Positions 1 through 9,395 of a DNA stretch of 64,000 bases are shown one piece after another. Within the stretch, counting starts at the first letter, position 1, and the number at the start of each line of letters is the position of its first letter. Source of the DNA: Gyromitra esculenta (Eukaryota > Ascomycota > Pezizomycetes > Pezizales > Discinaceae); NCBI GenBank assembly GCA_038503075.1, contig JBCAML010000002.1, forward strand, positions 2,170,001 through 2,234,000, read 5' to 3'. The position numbers and the translations under genes were made by a program. Below the pieces are notes generated by a model. It was not told where the DNA came from and did not search any database. It saw only the letters and a list, made by a program, of their open reading frames with translations.

Positions 1-1937
1 TCCATCTCCAAACTACTCAACTAGCTGAGATGAAAGCGTCACTAAAATCTAGCTTTTGGATCTTAACATTTAGTAGACTGTAAGCAGGCGGCGAACGTAA
101 TGTCGTAGTACCGTTCCATTAGATTTTCATGGCTGCATGTATACACGAGCAAGAAATTAGCCTTTCGTCACTAAGTTGGGGTTTCTTTTAAAATATGTAC
201 CCTAGTCCTCAAACATCCTATCTCTTGCCCTAGATCATTTAGGCTTAGATTATACACATAAACATATCTGGGGGTCTACGAAGTGCATCTCGCGTTCTCT
301 AATCAGCCGTTCTAGCCATCCTGCAAGGGCTCCCAAAGTACACTCGAGTGGCTATAGGTTAAGGAATCTGTCTTGAACACTACATGTACATATGTAGTTT
401 TCGATCCAAGAACACGAACATACAAGAATCTCAAGCTTTATTGAAAAACTTGAAAGTCTTTAATGAAGAAGACCTGGCGGCCAACACCAGCGGCCAACAC
501 AGTGGGGTATACGAATATTTACTTATATATTCCTGTTTTGTTCAGGTGTATATCTGCAACTGAAAAAGGCATGTTCCATAGTCAGCCCCAGTGTTCGCAT
601 TACCGATCCGGAGTTCTTGGTATCTGAGAATAAGCTCCAGCATGTACTCTATGAAACCAACAATATCCAATTTGGGATGAATGATGACCTCAACCTACTG
701 GATTACACTACGTTTACAACCTAAATTCTTGCAACAACTTTATCTTCAAAATGTCTCGTCCGAAAATGCTACCCGGGATCTTCAGTTCTTTATTTTTGGC
801 GATCCGCATACTGTGGATTTTTCGCATGGGGTTGGCTGCAGGTACGAGCGAGGTTGGTCTATTTTTGGATCCTGGTGAGTTCCCCCGAATAGTTGGCTTG
901 CTAAGCCCAAACAGGAGATTGATGCGAGATTGACAAGGGGCACAGACCAAGTGGAGGCTTTCGTGCAGAAAGCCCTCGGCTGTGTACATCGTTGTGCCGA
1001 GATTTGGACATCTAACGGCACTGCAGCTCTAACTCCTCACCAACCAACCGCGTATGTTTATTTACAGCTCTACGGATTTCGGAGATGTCACCACAGGTAC
1101 CGGTAGTTTTTTTCCTGGGTTGGATTGGGCGCCGAGCACTGGAGTAGCTAGCTCTAAAGATGATTGAATCAAGTCTCTTCACTTGAGGTTTATATTGGGG
1201 AGATGAGTTGATTGCGAGAGAATTTTCTTACGGTCACTCTATTATAACAATTAGCGTTGTAAGAGAGTTTAAGTACGAAACAAATATTATTAGGGTCGCT
1301 TGCCTACTTGGCGATCACGACTGTAGCTGCTTAAGCGGTGTGGCGCTCTAGAGAAAAGGTTGGGTGTGTCTACCCACACTTGCTTTTTATGGAGCTCCTA
1401 CATGGGTCCACACACCAACATCCGCGCGTTGGTGATGAGCTGCACGTCCAAGACTCAGAGGGCTAACTGGGTCCTGCTAGATCTACGTTAATAATGACGT
1501 TTGGGGTGGTCTATTCTCTGGTATGGCGTGTTTGTGCGCCTATTCATCAAGCCCTATTTCCCACTACTATATACTCCTGCTTTGTTGGGTAGAGTTTATA
1601 TATCTGCAGGTATCCCCAGTGTAAGGTTCAAGCTTTTCAAGAACTCTTACGGCTGCTTCGAACTAATGTCCTCTACCTCTCCTTCTACCCCATCTCCCTG
1701 TCCTCTTGTTCTATTATAGTCTTTCGCTTCTTTCATTCCGATGACTTCTCTCAGTATACCACTGACCTTCCATTCGCTACTAATTCTGTAATGACTTTGA
1801 CTTCTCATCGCCCCGGTGGCTTTGTATTTTTCCCTATTTTATTCCCTTTTATACTTAGATAATATCTAAATTCTCAAGATTACTAAATCACTAGACTACT
1901 AGACTTTCTTCCAGCAACCACGAATTGCCCAACTAGA
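1..1937. other. Region upstream of the first gene; no supported gene
   Basis: I see no convincing gene. The only coding-like stretch is about 546-720 on the plus strand: a good acceptor-like TTTTGTTCAG is followed by some 57 open codons ending in TAA. I do not recognise the peptide and found no partner exon. It could be the relic of a last exon. The last 250 bp before 1938 are pyrimidine-rich and probably hold the promoter and 5' UTR of the downstream gene. Confidence 0.5.
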
Positions 1938-3158
1938 ATGTCACCCCGTAGCCGGCGGCGGCGTTCGTTGACCATTTTCGCCCACCTTCTCGTGCTTTTT
2001 CTCCTACACATCTCCATTGCATGGGCCGCTGAGATTGGCTACGGCCCGCTATTCGACCCATGTGGCGACAACTGCCAGACACAGATGGTAAACTTTTGCA
2101 CGGTTGGCCATGACACAATGCAGATGCGAATATGCTGGTGCGACGACGTAGAATATATTCACCGTATGGACATGTGTCTAGATACATGCGACCCAGCTGT
2201 AAGCGACAGGGGACAACAGAGGGATCAGATGCTGCGGTATCGGAACATCGTGTGTGAACCTACAGCGATTACCAAGGATATGGAGTTCCAGGAGTATTAC
2301 AAAACGAGATTTGCTAGTGTTGCTGGTGGTGTTTTTATACCACAAATTACGAGAGGCATTCCACCGCCGACTGCATCGCCGATAGAACTAACGACAAACA
2401 TGAAGGGGAGCGCGACTCTGAAGCCTTCTTCGAGCAGTAGCTTCAGTAACACACCTTCGAATTCCAATCCCTTCACGTTTTCGACAAAATCAATCAGCAC
2501 AACCACAATTACTGTCTCTGTTACTCCAACAGCATCCTCCTTTGTAACCGCGTTGCCCTCAACCGCCGCTGGCCCAACCCTGCAAAGTAGAGGACTTAGT
2601 ACAGTACAACTAGTAGGTGTAATTCTTGGCACCGCAGTTGCGTCTGTTCTCCTTTCGCTCTCTGTTGTATTTTATATCCGCCGCCAGCACCCTCGACGAC
2701 CATTCTGGAACCCCCCTCCTCCTCCGCCACTCCCACGCCCTTCCCCAACCTCATTCTTACCATACTACACCCCAATTAGTCCTCCAATCACAGTACTTCC
2801 TCAGAGTACCCATGATATAGAGCCATATGCAATAACTACCAGTACTACATCGATCCATAGTGCTAGTGGTGATAGCAGTGTGATCTCTCCAAGCCGTGGC
2901 AGGGGTGGGTATAGTTACTTCCCACGGGAGTCCCCAGCTCTGCCGACACCTCCACAGACACAACTCCATGCCAGGCCAACCTCCGTTAGTACACGCATGC
3001 TTACTCCCGTTTTTACGCCTAATCCATCAACAATTCAGGTGACCTCATCATCAGCAATAGCAGCGGTAGCGGCAGCGGAGCGAAACAGTCGCGGCTCAAC
3101 CCATACCCTCATAGAACCTGAGCCACAGCAAGTGATCCTCCAGGGGATCATGGTGGAT

Positions 3159-3189
<31 letters not shown>

Positions 3190-3359
3190 AGCCAAGAAAT
3201 GAGGGCGTGAGGAGCGGAAGAAGAGTTAACTGGGATGAAAGTGAATATTGTGGTGAAGATGATTGTACCGCGAGCTGTTCGAGTTGGTCGGAGCGGAGTT
3301 GGTACGAGGAGGATGATGCTTGGTGGGATCTGCGTGATTCCCAGGTGATAGGGCCTTAG
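1938..3359 (+). CDS. Single-pass type I membrane protein with Cys-rich ectodomain and Ser/Arg/Pro-rich cytoplasmic tail (hypothetical)
   Basis: Uninterrupted 473-codon frame from the first ATG to TAG. Residues 1-30 form a signal peptide: Arg-rich start, hydrophobic core around 11-28, likely cleavage after AWA. The short ectodomain has cysteines at about 42, 46, 54, 66, 68, 80, 84 and 103, then a Ser/Thr-rich stalk (about 145-210) likely to be O-mannosylated. A hydrophobic segment at about 222-246, followed by Arg-Arg, is the membrane anchor with the C-terminus inside. The tail has a run of prolines, an Arg-Ser dipeptide repeat and an acidic, Trp-rich end. The layout resembles fungal cell-wall stress sensors (Wsc/Mid2-like), but the cysteine spacing does not match a WSC or CFEM domain that I can recognise. 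A sensor role is inference from architecture only. No intron is needed. Confidence 0.8.
3161..3189 (+). repeat. Short tandem repeat inside the membrane-protein gene
   Basis: Nearly five copies of the hexamer GAGCAG lie in frame and encode alternating Arg-Ser in the cytoplasmic tail. Copy number is likely to vary between strains without shifting the frame. Confidence 0.8.
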
Positions 3360-5876
3360 GAGGGAGACCTTTCTTTTCTTTAGATATATTAATATGGGTA
3401 CATTGAAGGATCAAATATGGGGCTTCTTAGAACGGAAACGCTGGGTCGTTTTTCTTAATTTTAACATAGACTTGGGATTGTATGTATTCTTTTTGCTTCT
3501 ATTTTTCTGGCATCGAGGCGAAGGGTGCGTAAGTCTGGAACTTTCCCCTACTTCTTCCTCTCCTATCGTTTATTATTTCTTTTTTCTCTTTGGTTTCATT
3601 TTGGTGTTTACGGATTAGAAATCTGTAAGCTTGCTGTAAATATCGCATGAAACCGGATATATCTGGCGTTCTTGGTTTATCGTGGAGGGGTTTCTTGATT
3701 TTGTTTCTTGGTGTGGGTTTGGTTGGTTTGGTTAGTTAGTACATGTATGTATAAGCTTGCCTTTGATTGTTGTCTAATACGTTGTACTTATATAATACAG
3801 TACATATCCCATAGTTCGCTGATGTTGAGAAGTTGAAGCACGTGGTGCTTTAGTGTATTGAGGTTCTTTGTGGAGCTTGTAGTGGGGTCGCACAGCGTTT
3901 ATATTCAGTCCTCTCATGTTCTCTTTCTTCTCTTCTTCAAGTGCTCCTCCTTGTAAAACAATCATCTCGCTAAAAAACGCTCTCCGCTTCAACAGTTTAC
4001 CTCAAAAGCGGATAAGTCAACCTTGGCCATCAGCGGGTCACCTAACCTATCTACAAACAGAAAGACTTGAGGCAGAGCTAGCTAGCCTTCAAAATGCCAC
4101 TTACACTTAACGTTTCTATTTGTTCATTCGATACACTTGATTTTGGCTATATTGAATTGACGTAAATCGTTGTCTAATTATAGGGCCCATCTACAAGCCT
4201 TTTCCGTGATCTCTATATGCAGCTCTCGACAGTTAGGAAGTTAGGAATTCAATTAACATTAACATGGGACAGAGACACCCCGTACACTCTAAATGTATAA
4301 AATATGTATAAATACCATGGGCAGCCGACGCTACATACTAAATACCAGCTATAGCATTTGGAGCTATATCTGCGTTATCACATATAGCAGCTAGTCCTCA
4401 AGACTTCCATGACCAAGCTGGTGTATTACGGGTGTCGGGGTAAATCTGATGACAGGTGGCGGTGCGAGTAATATATGCCAATTTATTTCACCGCTTCACA
4501 ACTCCTCAAGAGGCCTAATGAACATACCTAACGAATCAAGAAGCCACACATTAAATCATGAGCCAAATTTGTTTGTAAGATTATGAAACTCAAATGAGTT
4601 CGAGCCCCCCGAGAAAATAGCTGCACCGCCACCTGTCATCAGACTTACCCCTACACCCGTAGCACTATATGTTGCGAGGAGTATCTAGAAATCCAAGAAA
4701 GTTATCAAGAGATGTGTAAGAAAAGTCATCAGAGAATACACCAGTAACGATTTTGAAGGCGTAAACCTTCCAGGAAACTAGGTTCAATTAGCGGTCTATA
4801 TGTACACGCCACAGCCCTGCCCTACTATGCAAAGCGATGTAGTAGATATACGAGAGTTTTCCAAGTGAACTCTCTAAGTGCTTATTCTTTTGAGGCTTTC
4901 TTTGCACACTTTAGTGTTGGAAAGTGGATAATCTCACAATCACATACAAACCCGTCGTCGCCCTTTAGGTGGGAAGTGAGGATAATGACCGGCACTGGGA
5001 TTACTAATAACTTTCCCACAAATATTTAGATTTAGCGGCGATTTGATATAGCTACTTATTCATTTACTAATCTATTTCCTACATAAATGTAGGGGGGAGG
5101 GTTGGTGCATTCACAGATCCATTCAGAGACCCATTTCCCCGCTGTAAGTAGAGTTTTCTAAAAGTATGTATTTCTAAATAGACACCTTGATGTCTCCGTA
5201 GCTCACCCATTTGTGGAAAAGCGATATTTCATATTCGTGTACGAATCGTTGCGCGCAGTTGCATTCAATAAACCTTCTGCTACATATATAGTCTTCAATA
5301 TACACTATGACGCAACAAATTCGAAGTCTTAAGCCTATGAACTATTCAAGAAAACAAGCATCACGTTCCATTGCTACTTTTCAAGATGAAAATATTACAT
5401 CTTTGACATAAGTACTTTACTTGCTTTTTAAATTTTTTTACTAAAACATCTGTTTCTCTTTCTCTCTGCGATAGATGTGTTGATATATGGGCGCATTGTT
5501 AACTTGAAAACCCAGCTATAGAATGTTTTTGCTCTAGAGCTAAGGTTAGTTCTGAGAAGTATAACGAACTTTATCATGATATGCATATGCATGTCATATC
5601 CAACTTTTAAAGATGATCATGGGAGAACCCCGTGCCTGATAGGTCATGTGCGATAGAATCTCAAATCCGTCCTAAGCCCTATTCACCTAAATGTGCTTCT
5701 TTTCCCTTGTTACCTCGCTGCACGGATATCCCCATGGGAACCGGCTTGCTGCGGGGCCCCTCATCCGAGCCTTTGATGAATCACATCCTATGACCTAAAC
5801 TACCAAATTGTAACCTTCCTCCCTTCGACTCTTTCAGCTCGGAAACTCCCTTTCGGCAGTCGTCCCCAACAGCCCA
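3360..5876. other. Intergenic, 3' UTR plus one small transposon
   Basis: T-rich DNA just after the stop at 3359 is consistent with a 3' UTR. Apart from the inverted-repeat element at 4428-4660 I see no gene. The short open frames here lack codon structure or motifs. Confidence 0.5.
4428..4660. mobile_element. Non-autonomous inverted-repeat transposon, family D copy 1
   Basis: Arms of about 38 bp face each other: 4428-4466, starting ACGGGTGTCGGGG and containing GACAGGTGGCGGTGC, and 4623-4660 as its complement with few changes. There is no coding capacity. Arms and part of the interior recur at 55.7-56.2 kb, which identifies a dispersed family. No clear target-site duplication was seen for this copy. 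Confidence 0.8.
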
Positions 5877-7498
5877 ATGTCAGCAACAACACCTCAGGAG
5901 GAGCACGTGTACGTGTACGAATCCATCGAACCCGATCGTGACGTGAGTTCAGCATTTTTTCCATTTCTATCGTTTCAAAGAATATAAGCTTTAGGTTGCT
6001 GAGGATCTTGTGGTAGTCGATGGATTCGGAGGAGTTTTTTGACCCAGGTCTTGGCGACGATACGTGAGTAGAATGCTATTTGATGCATAACAGTCTGTAC
6101 TCATGGGGTAAAAGATCAGTTTATACGACCAGCATTGGCTCGAGTATTACCGATTACCGATTCGAGAATGGTAGACGTTACAATCGTTTTCGCGAGGGAA
6201 GTTTGTACCCCACCCCTTTATTAATTCGGAACCAAGCCTCACACTGCACCTTAGATTATGTGTTCCCAAACGACGAGGCAAGCACATATCTGCACGGTCT
6301 AGTTAATCGATAGAGCATACACTCATGAAATTGGGCCAAGATTAGCAAGAAAACGAGCGATTGAACTTGCAGCACTACATCACAACACTCCTTTTCGACG
6401 GGAGGTTGCATTGGGCTCCAGTAGGCAAATACCCGCAAAAAATCTTGGATATAGGTACCGGAACTGGTAGTTGGGCGATAAGCATGGCCAATGAATATCC
6501 GTCTGCGCATGTTAGTAGTTGATGTATGACATGTACGTGAGCGCAAAACGCTAAGGTGTTAGGTTATTGGCACCGACTTGAGCCCTATCCAACCGCGATG
6601 GTAAAAGCTCGCCTGAATATTTTTTTGGAGTGGTCTAGTTACCAAAAGCTGAAGAGATCGATCTCATAGTGTACCACAGAATTTGAACTTCGAAATCGAC
6701 GACGCTGAAAGCGAGTGGACATATAAGCAAGAAACATTTGATCTTATCCATGCCCGATATCTCACCGGGAGTTTCGCAGATTGGCCCCGGTTCGTCCGTC
6801 GATGTTACAAGTGGGTGGTTCTGACTGCTCTCCTAGCTAACTCCATCTATCGATACAAAAAAAGCTCATAGAGTTCGAACTTACAGGGCAATAAAACCAG
6901 GTGGATGGATTGAATTGCAAGAAATCGAGTGCGTAATGTATTCCGATGATGGAACACTTCTGCCGGATTCCCCGTTAGCAAAATGGTGCTGTCTCATGAG
7001 TCAAGCGGCCGAAATGTACGGAAGAACTGTGTTAGCTGCTCCTAAGCTTGCTGGATATCTGAAAGATTCAGGATACGGAGATATCACTACAAAAATCTTT
7101 AAGATACCAACAAACGATTGGCCGGAGGTATTTCGGACTCGCCACTTTTTAGGAGTATTATAAACTGAAGAATTTTCTAATTTTTATTTTATTTTATTCC
7201 ATTTCATAGAATCCGAAGCTAAAGGAGATCGGAGAGTACCAAATGCTAAATATGTTGGATGGGCTGTAGGCTCTTACCTTGGCACTCTTCACGAGAGCGT
7301 TAGGCTGGGAAGCACCGCAAGTGGAACTATTTCTATCTGCGGTAAGGAAGGATGTGAAAGACAAGAATATCCATTCCTACGCCAATTTATATGATTTCCT
7401 ACCCTCGGAAACAGAGTTGTTACATACGAGCAAGATACTAATGAGGCAAGTTATTTAGCTATGTGGCTTATGGTCAAAAGCTTGAAGTACTTGAGTAA
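5877..7498 (+). pseudogene. LaeA-like (TAM-type) SAM-dependent methyltransferase, inactivated by a premature stop
   Basis: Splicing by eye gives exons 5877-5942, 6017-6063, 6133-6200, 6255-6277, 6346-6510, 6563-6600, 6670-6810, 6887-7127, 7210-7388 and 7459-7498. The product follows fungal LaeA-like methyltransferases: an N-terminal ENGRRY segment, the SAM-binding motif DIGTGTG at about residues 103-109, IGTDLSPIQP, FEIDDAE, a KPGGWIELQE strand and a C-terminal VAYGQK. A TAG at 7267-7269 interrupts the last domain in frame, and the expected GT donor at 7389-7390 reads AT. Both fit G:C-to-A:T changes. The intron after 6277 begins GCAAGC (a GC-AG intron). Members are usually putative secondary-metabolism or regulatory methyltransferases, but the native substrate is unknown. 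Skipping of 7210-7269 would keep the frame, so a shortened product cannot be excluded. Confidence 0.82.
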
Positions 7499-7574
7499 GA
7501 TGATAGTTTATAATTTTTGATACTTATGTATATACATGGACAAACCAGGTTTTATTCCATCTACTCGCTAACAA

Positions 7575-7680
7575 GCATCCGAACCGGAAAACATAGGGAG
7601 TGCGGTTTGTATGCCACGGTATCGGGCACGAATTCTGCAGCATACAAAGTCATACCCCTGTTTCCCGGTTCGTATGCCTG
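7575..7680. mobile_element. Foldback element, family E copy 1
   Basis: Two imperfect arms of about 42 bp (7575-7615 and 7639-7680) surround a 23-bp loop containing ATCGGGCACG. Arms carry GAACCGG and GTTTGTATGCC. The same loop-arm arrangement occurs at 36854-36995 and 37191-37311, so this looks like a dispersed miniature element rather than a terminator hairpin. It has no coding capacity. Confidence 0.65.
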
Positions 7681-7919
7681 CTAAAAAGTAGTTCCTCCAC
7701 CCTGCAATACTAAGAAGCATCTCTCGCACACACCTCTAATCATAAGTGAGGAGCCAGTATTACCTAGGTTGAAGGCGTTTCCGGCGGGAAGGAATATGTT
7801 CGATTTTCCTATACACGGCTATATTCAGTCGAAAAGAAAGTGTGTTTTTTTTTTAGAAAATCTAGAGCTCTAATGACAAGGAAGAAAGTTGGACAGCGTT
7901 CATCGGCCATACGTCGTTA

Positions 7920-8086
7920 CAGTCGCTCCTGGGGTCGCGACGAAACTGGTGCTTTGCCGAACAAGGGTTGCAACCATAGAAATTTCTAGTTCCAAGTCCC
8001 ATTCTTCGTTACCCTACATCAAATATGCAGCTTCGCAGGTTAATTTCGTCGGAGCCCCAGTTTCGTCGCGACTCCAGGAACGACTG
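7920..8086. mobile_element. MITE with CAGTCG termini and TA target-site duplication (Tc1/mariner, Fot1/pogo-like)
   Basis: A 167-bp element starts CAGTCGCTCCTGGGGTCGCG and ends with the near-perfect complement. Including the flanking bases the arms match at 36 of 39 positions. TA lies immediately outside both ends (7918-7919 and 8087-8088). TA duplication and CAGTC-type ends are typical of fungal Tc1/mariner (Fot1/pogo) elements. The interior is non-coding, so movement would need a transposase from elsewhere. An element of almost the same length with related ends lies at 37928-38093. Confidence 0.8.
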
Positions 8087-8774
8087 TAACGGGAGTGATC
8101 CTGAAAATGATATACGCCAAGTCAAATCAAGCCTAATCTGCGCTCTCGCTTATTATGCTATGTAGCAAACCGAACCGAAAGCATCCGAGACTGTTGTCTC
8201 ATACCAAGTCGTACACGAGTTATCCGAAAAGGAGGGAATTGACGAGCACAGACGAAAAATAATTGCGGGGTTAATCGAGTGTTCAGCCAGCCATTGTGTG
8301 AGAATTTTATTACGTGAGATTCATGGACGGTCGCAGCGGCCGATTCACTAAAGTAGCCGCTTATAGCGTAGCTAGAGTCTTCTATATTGATTATCTGAGA
8401 CAGGGCTTTCAAGTCACTTATGAACCTGTCTATTTGAGGGGCTTTGATGGTTTATCAGTTCAGCCTTACCGCTAGATCCCGCGATTAAGCAAGCTATAGA
8501 GTATATGACATCAAGCTGAAATGGAGTGCCCGGACCAGACTCCGAGAAAGTGAGGTCGTAGGTAGATAGATACCCGCTACACAAACCAAGTGATTACTAT
8601 CGATAAGGCAATTGGATAAGGGCCACAGCTTACTAGGCTCAATTGCAAGTGTAGTTTACTAACACACCCCGAAAACAAGTGGGCGAAATGAAAGAGAAAT
8701 GAAGCCAGATGTTGTCTCTTTCAATCCACTTCTTCTAAACTCCCTTCTTTTACCCTATCCTACAATCCAGTAAA

Positions 8775-8855
8775 GCTGCCCCCTGTAAAAGTGACATCCC
8801 TTATTAGTGAGGTTTCAGTTAACACTACGTTGGGCCACAGCATACAGGGGGCAGC
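8775..8855. repeat. 13-bp perfect inverted repeat with 55-bp spacer
   Basis: GCTGCCCCCTGTA at 8775-8787 is repeated as its exact complement at 8843-8855. It is too short to classify. It could be a decayed miniature transposon or a structured site upstream of the laccase gene. Confidence 0.45.
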
Positions 8856-9395
8856 ATTTCCCCCCAAACTATGGGATACTACTCACCATATAAAGACATG
8901 TACGTATATACAGATATCATACATGTAACTCGCTACACAAAGGTATCGCCTCCATCCTCCATAGCTAGAAATGTGAAAGCTTGCTTGTATTCTTATGCAG
9001 CAGCTGTAGATAGTATACCAACTACCGATAAATCCCGCTTTCTAAGTTAGTTGGGGTACCCTACTTGTGCACCTATGGTTCAGCTTCATAAGCATCAGGA
9101 ATCGCAATATCAAGGGCACCTTGAAGCCTAGGGCAAGTATTGTGACATCACAATCTCACCCGATATCTCGGAGCCTTAGTACAAGCATAGCGAAGTTGCC
9201 GAGCTGAAGATATTGAAACAACTTACTCTTCTGTTTCTGCCAGATTTTGCTTCCATGCACTTGCGCAGATCGGTTGTTATGGCTGGATTCACTTAGAGCA
9301 ACCTAGTAACTGTGGTTAATATATAAGTCTATACAACCCAAAGGCCTTGCCTTACCCTTTCCAACCCGCATCTTGCTAGAAGGACTCATAACACT

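Larger units (their letters stand above)
7499..9395. other. Intergenic with small inverted-repeat elements
   Basis: No supported gene. It contains a family E foldback (7575-7680), a TA-flanked element (7920-8086) and a small perfect inverted repeat (8775-8855). The rest, including the presumed laccase promoter, shows nothing I can name. Confidence 0.5.

Noticed and set aside
2297..2632. 111-codon minus-strand frame
   Set aside because: Antisense to the Ser/Thr-rich stalk of the membrane protein; valine-rich translation is the expected reverse of that composition.
6080..6313. Open frame of 77 codons presented as a separate gene
   Set aside because: It covers exons 3 and 4 of the methyltransferase relic plus intron sequence; splicing explains it better.
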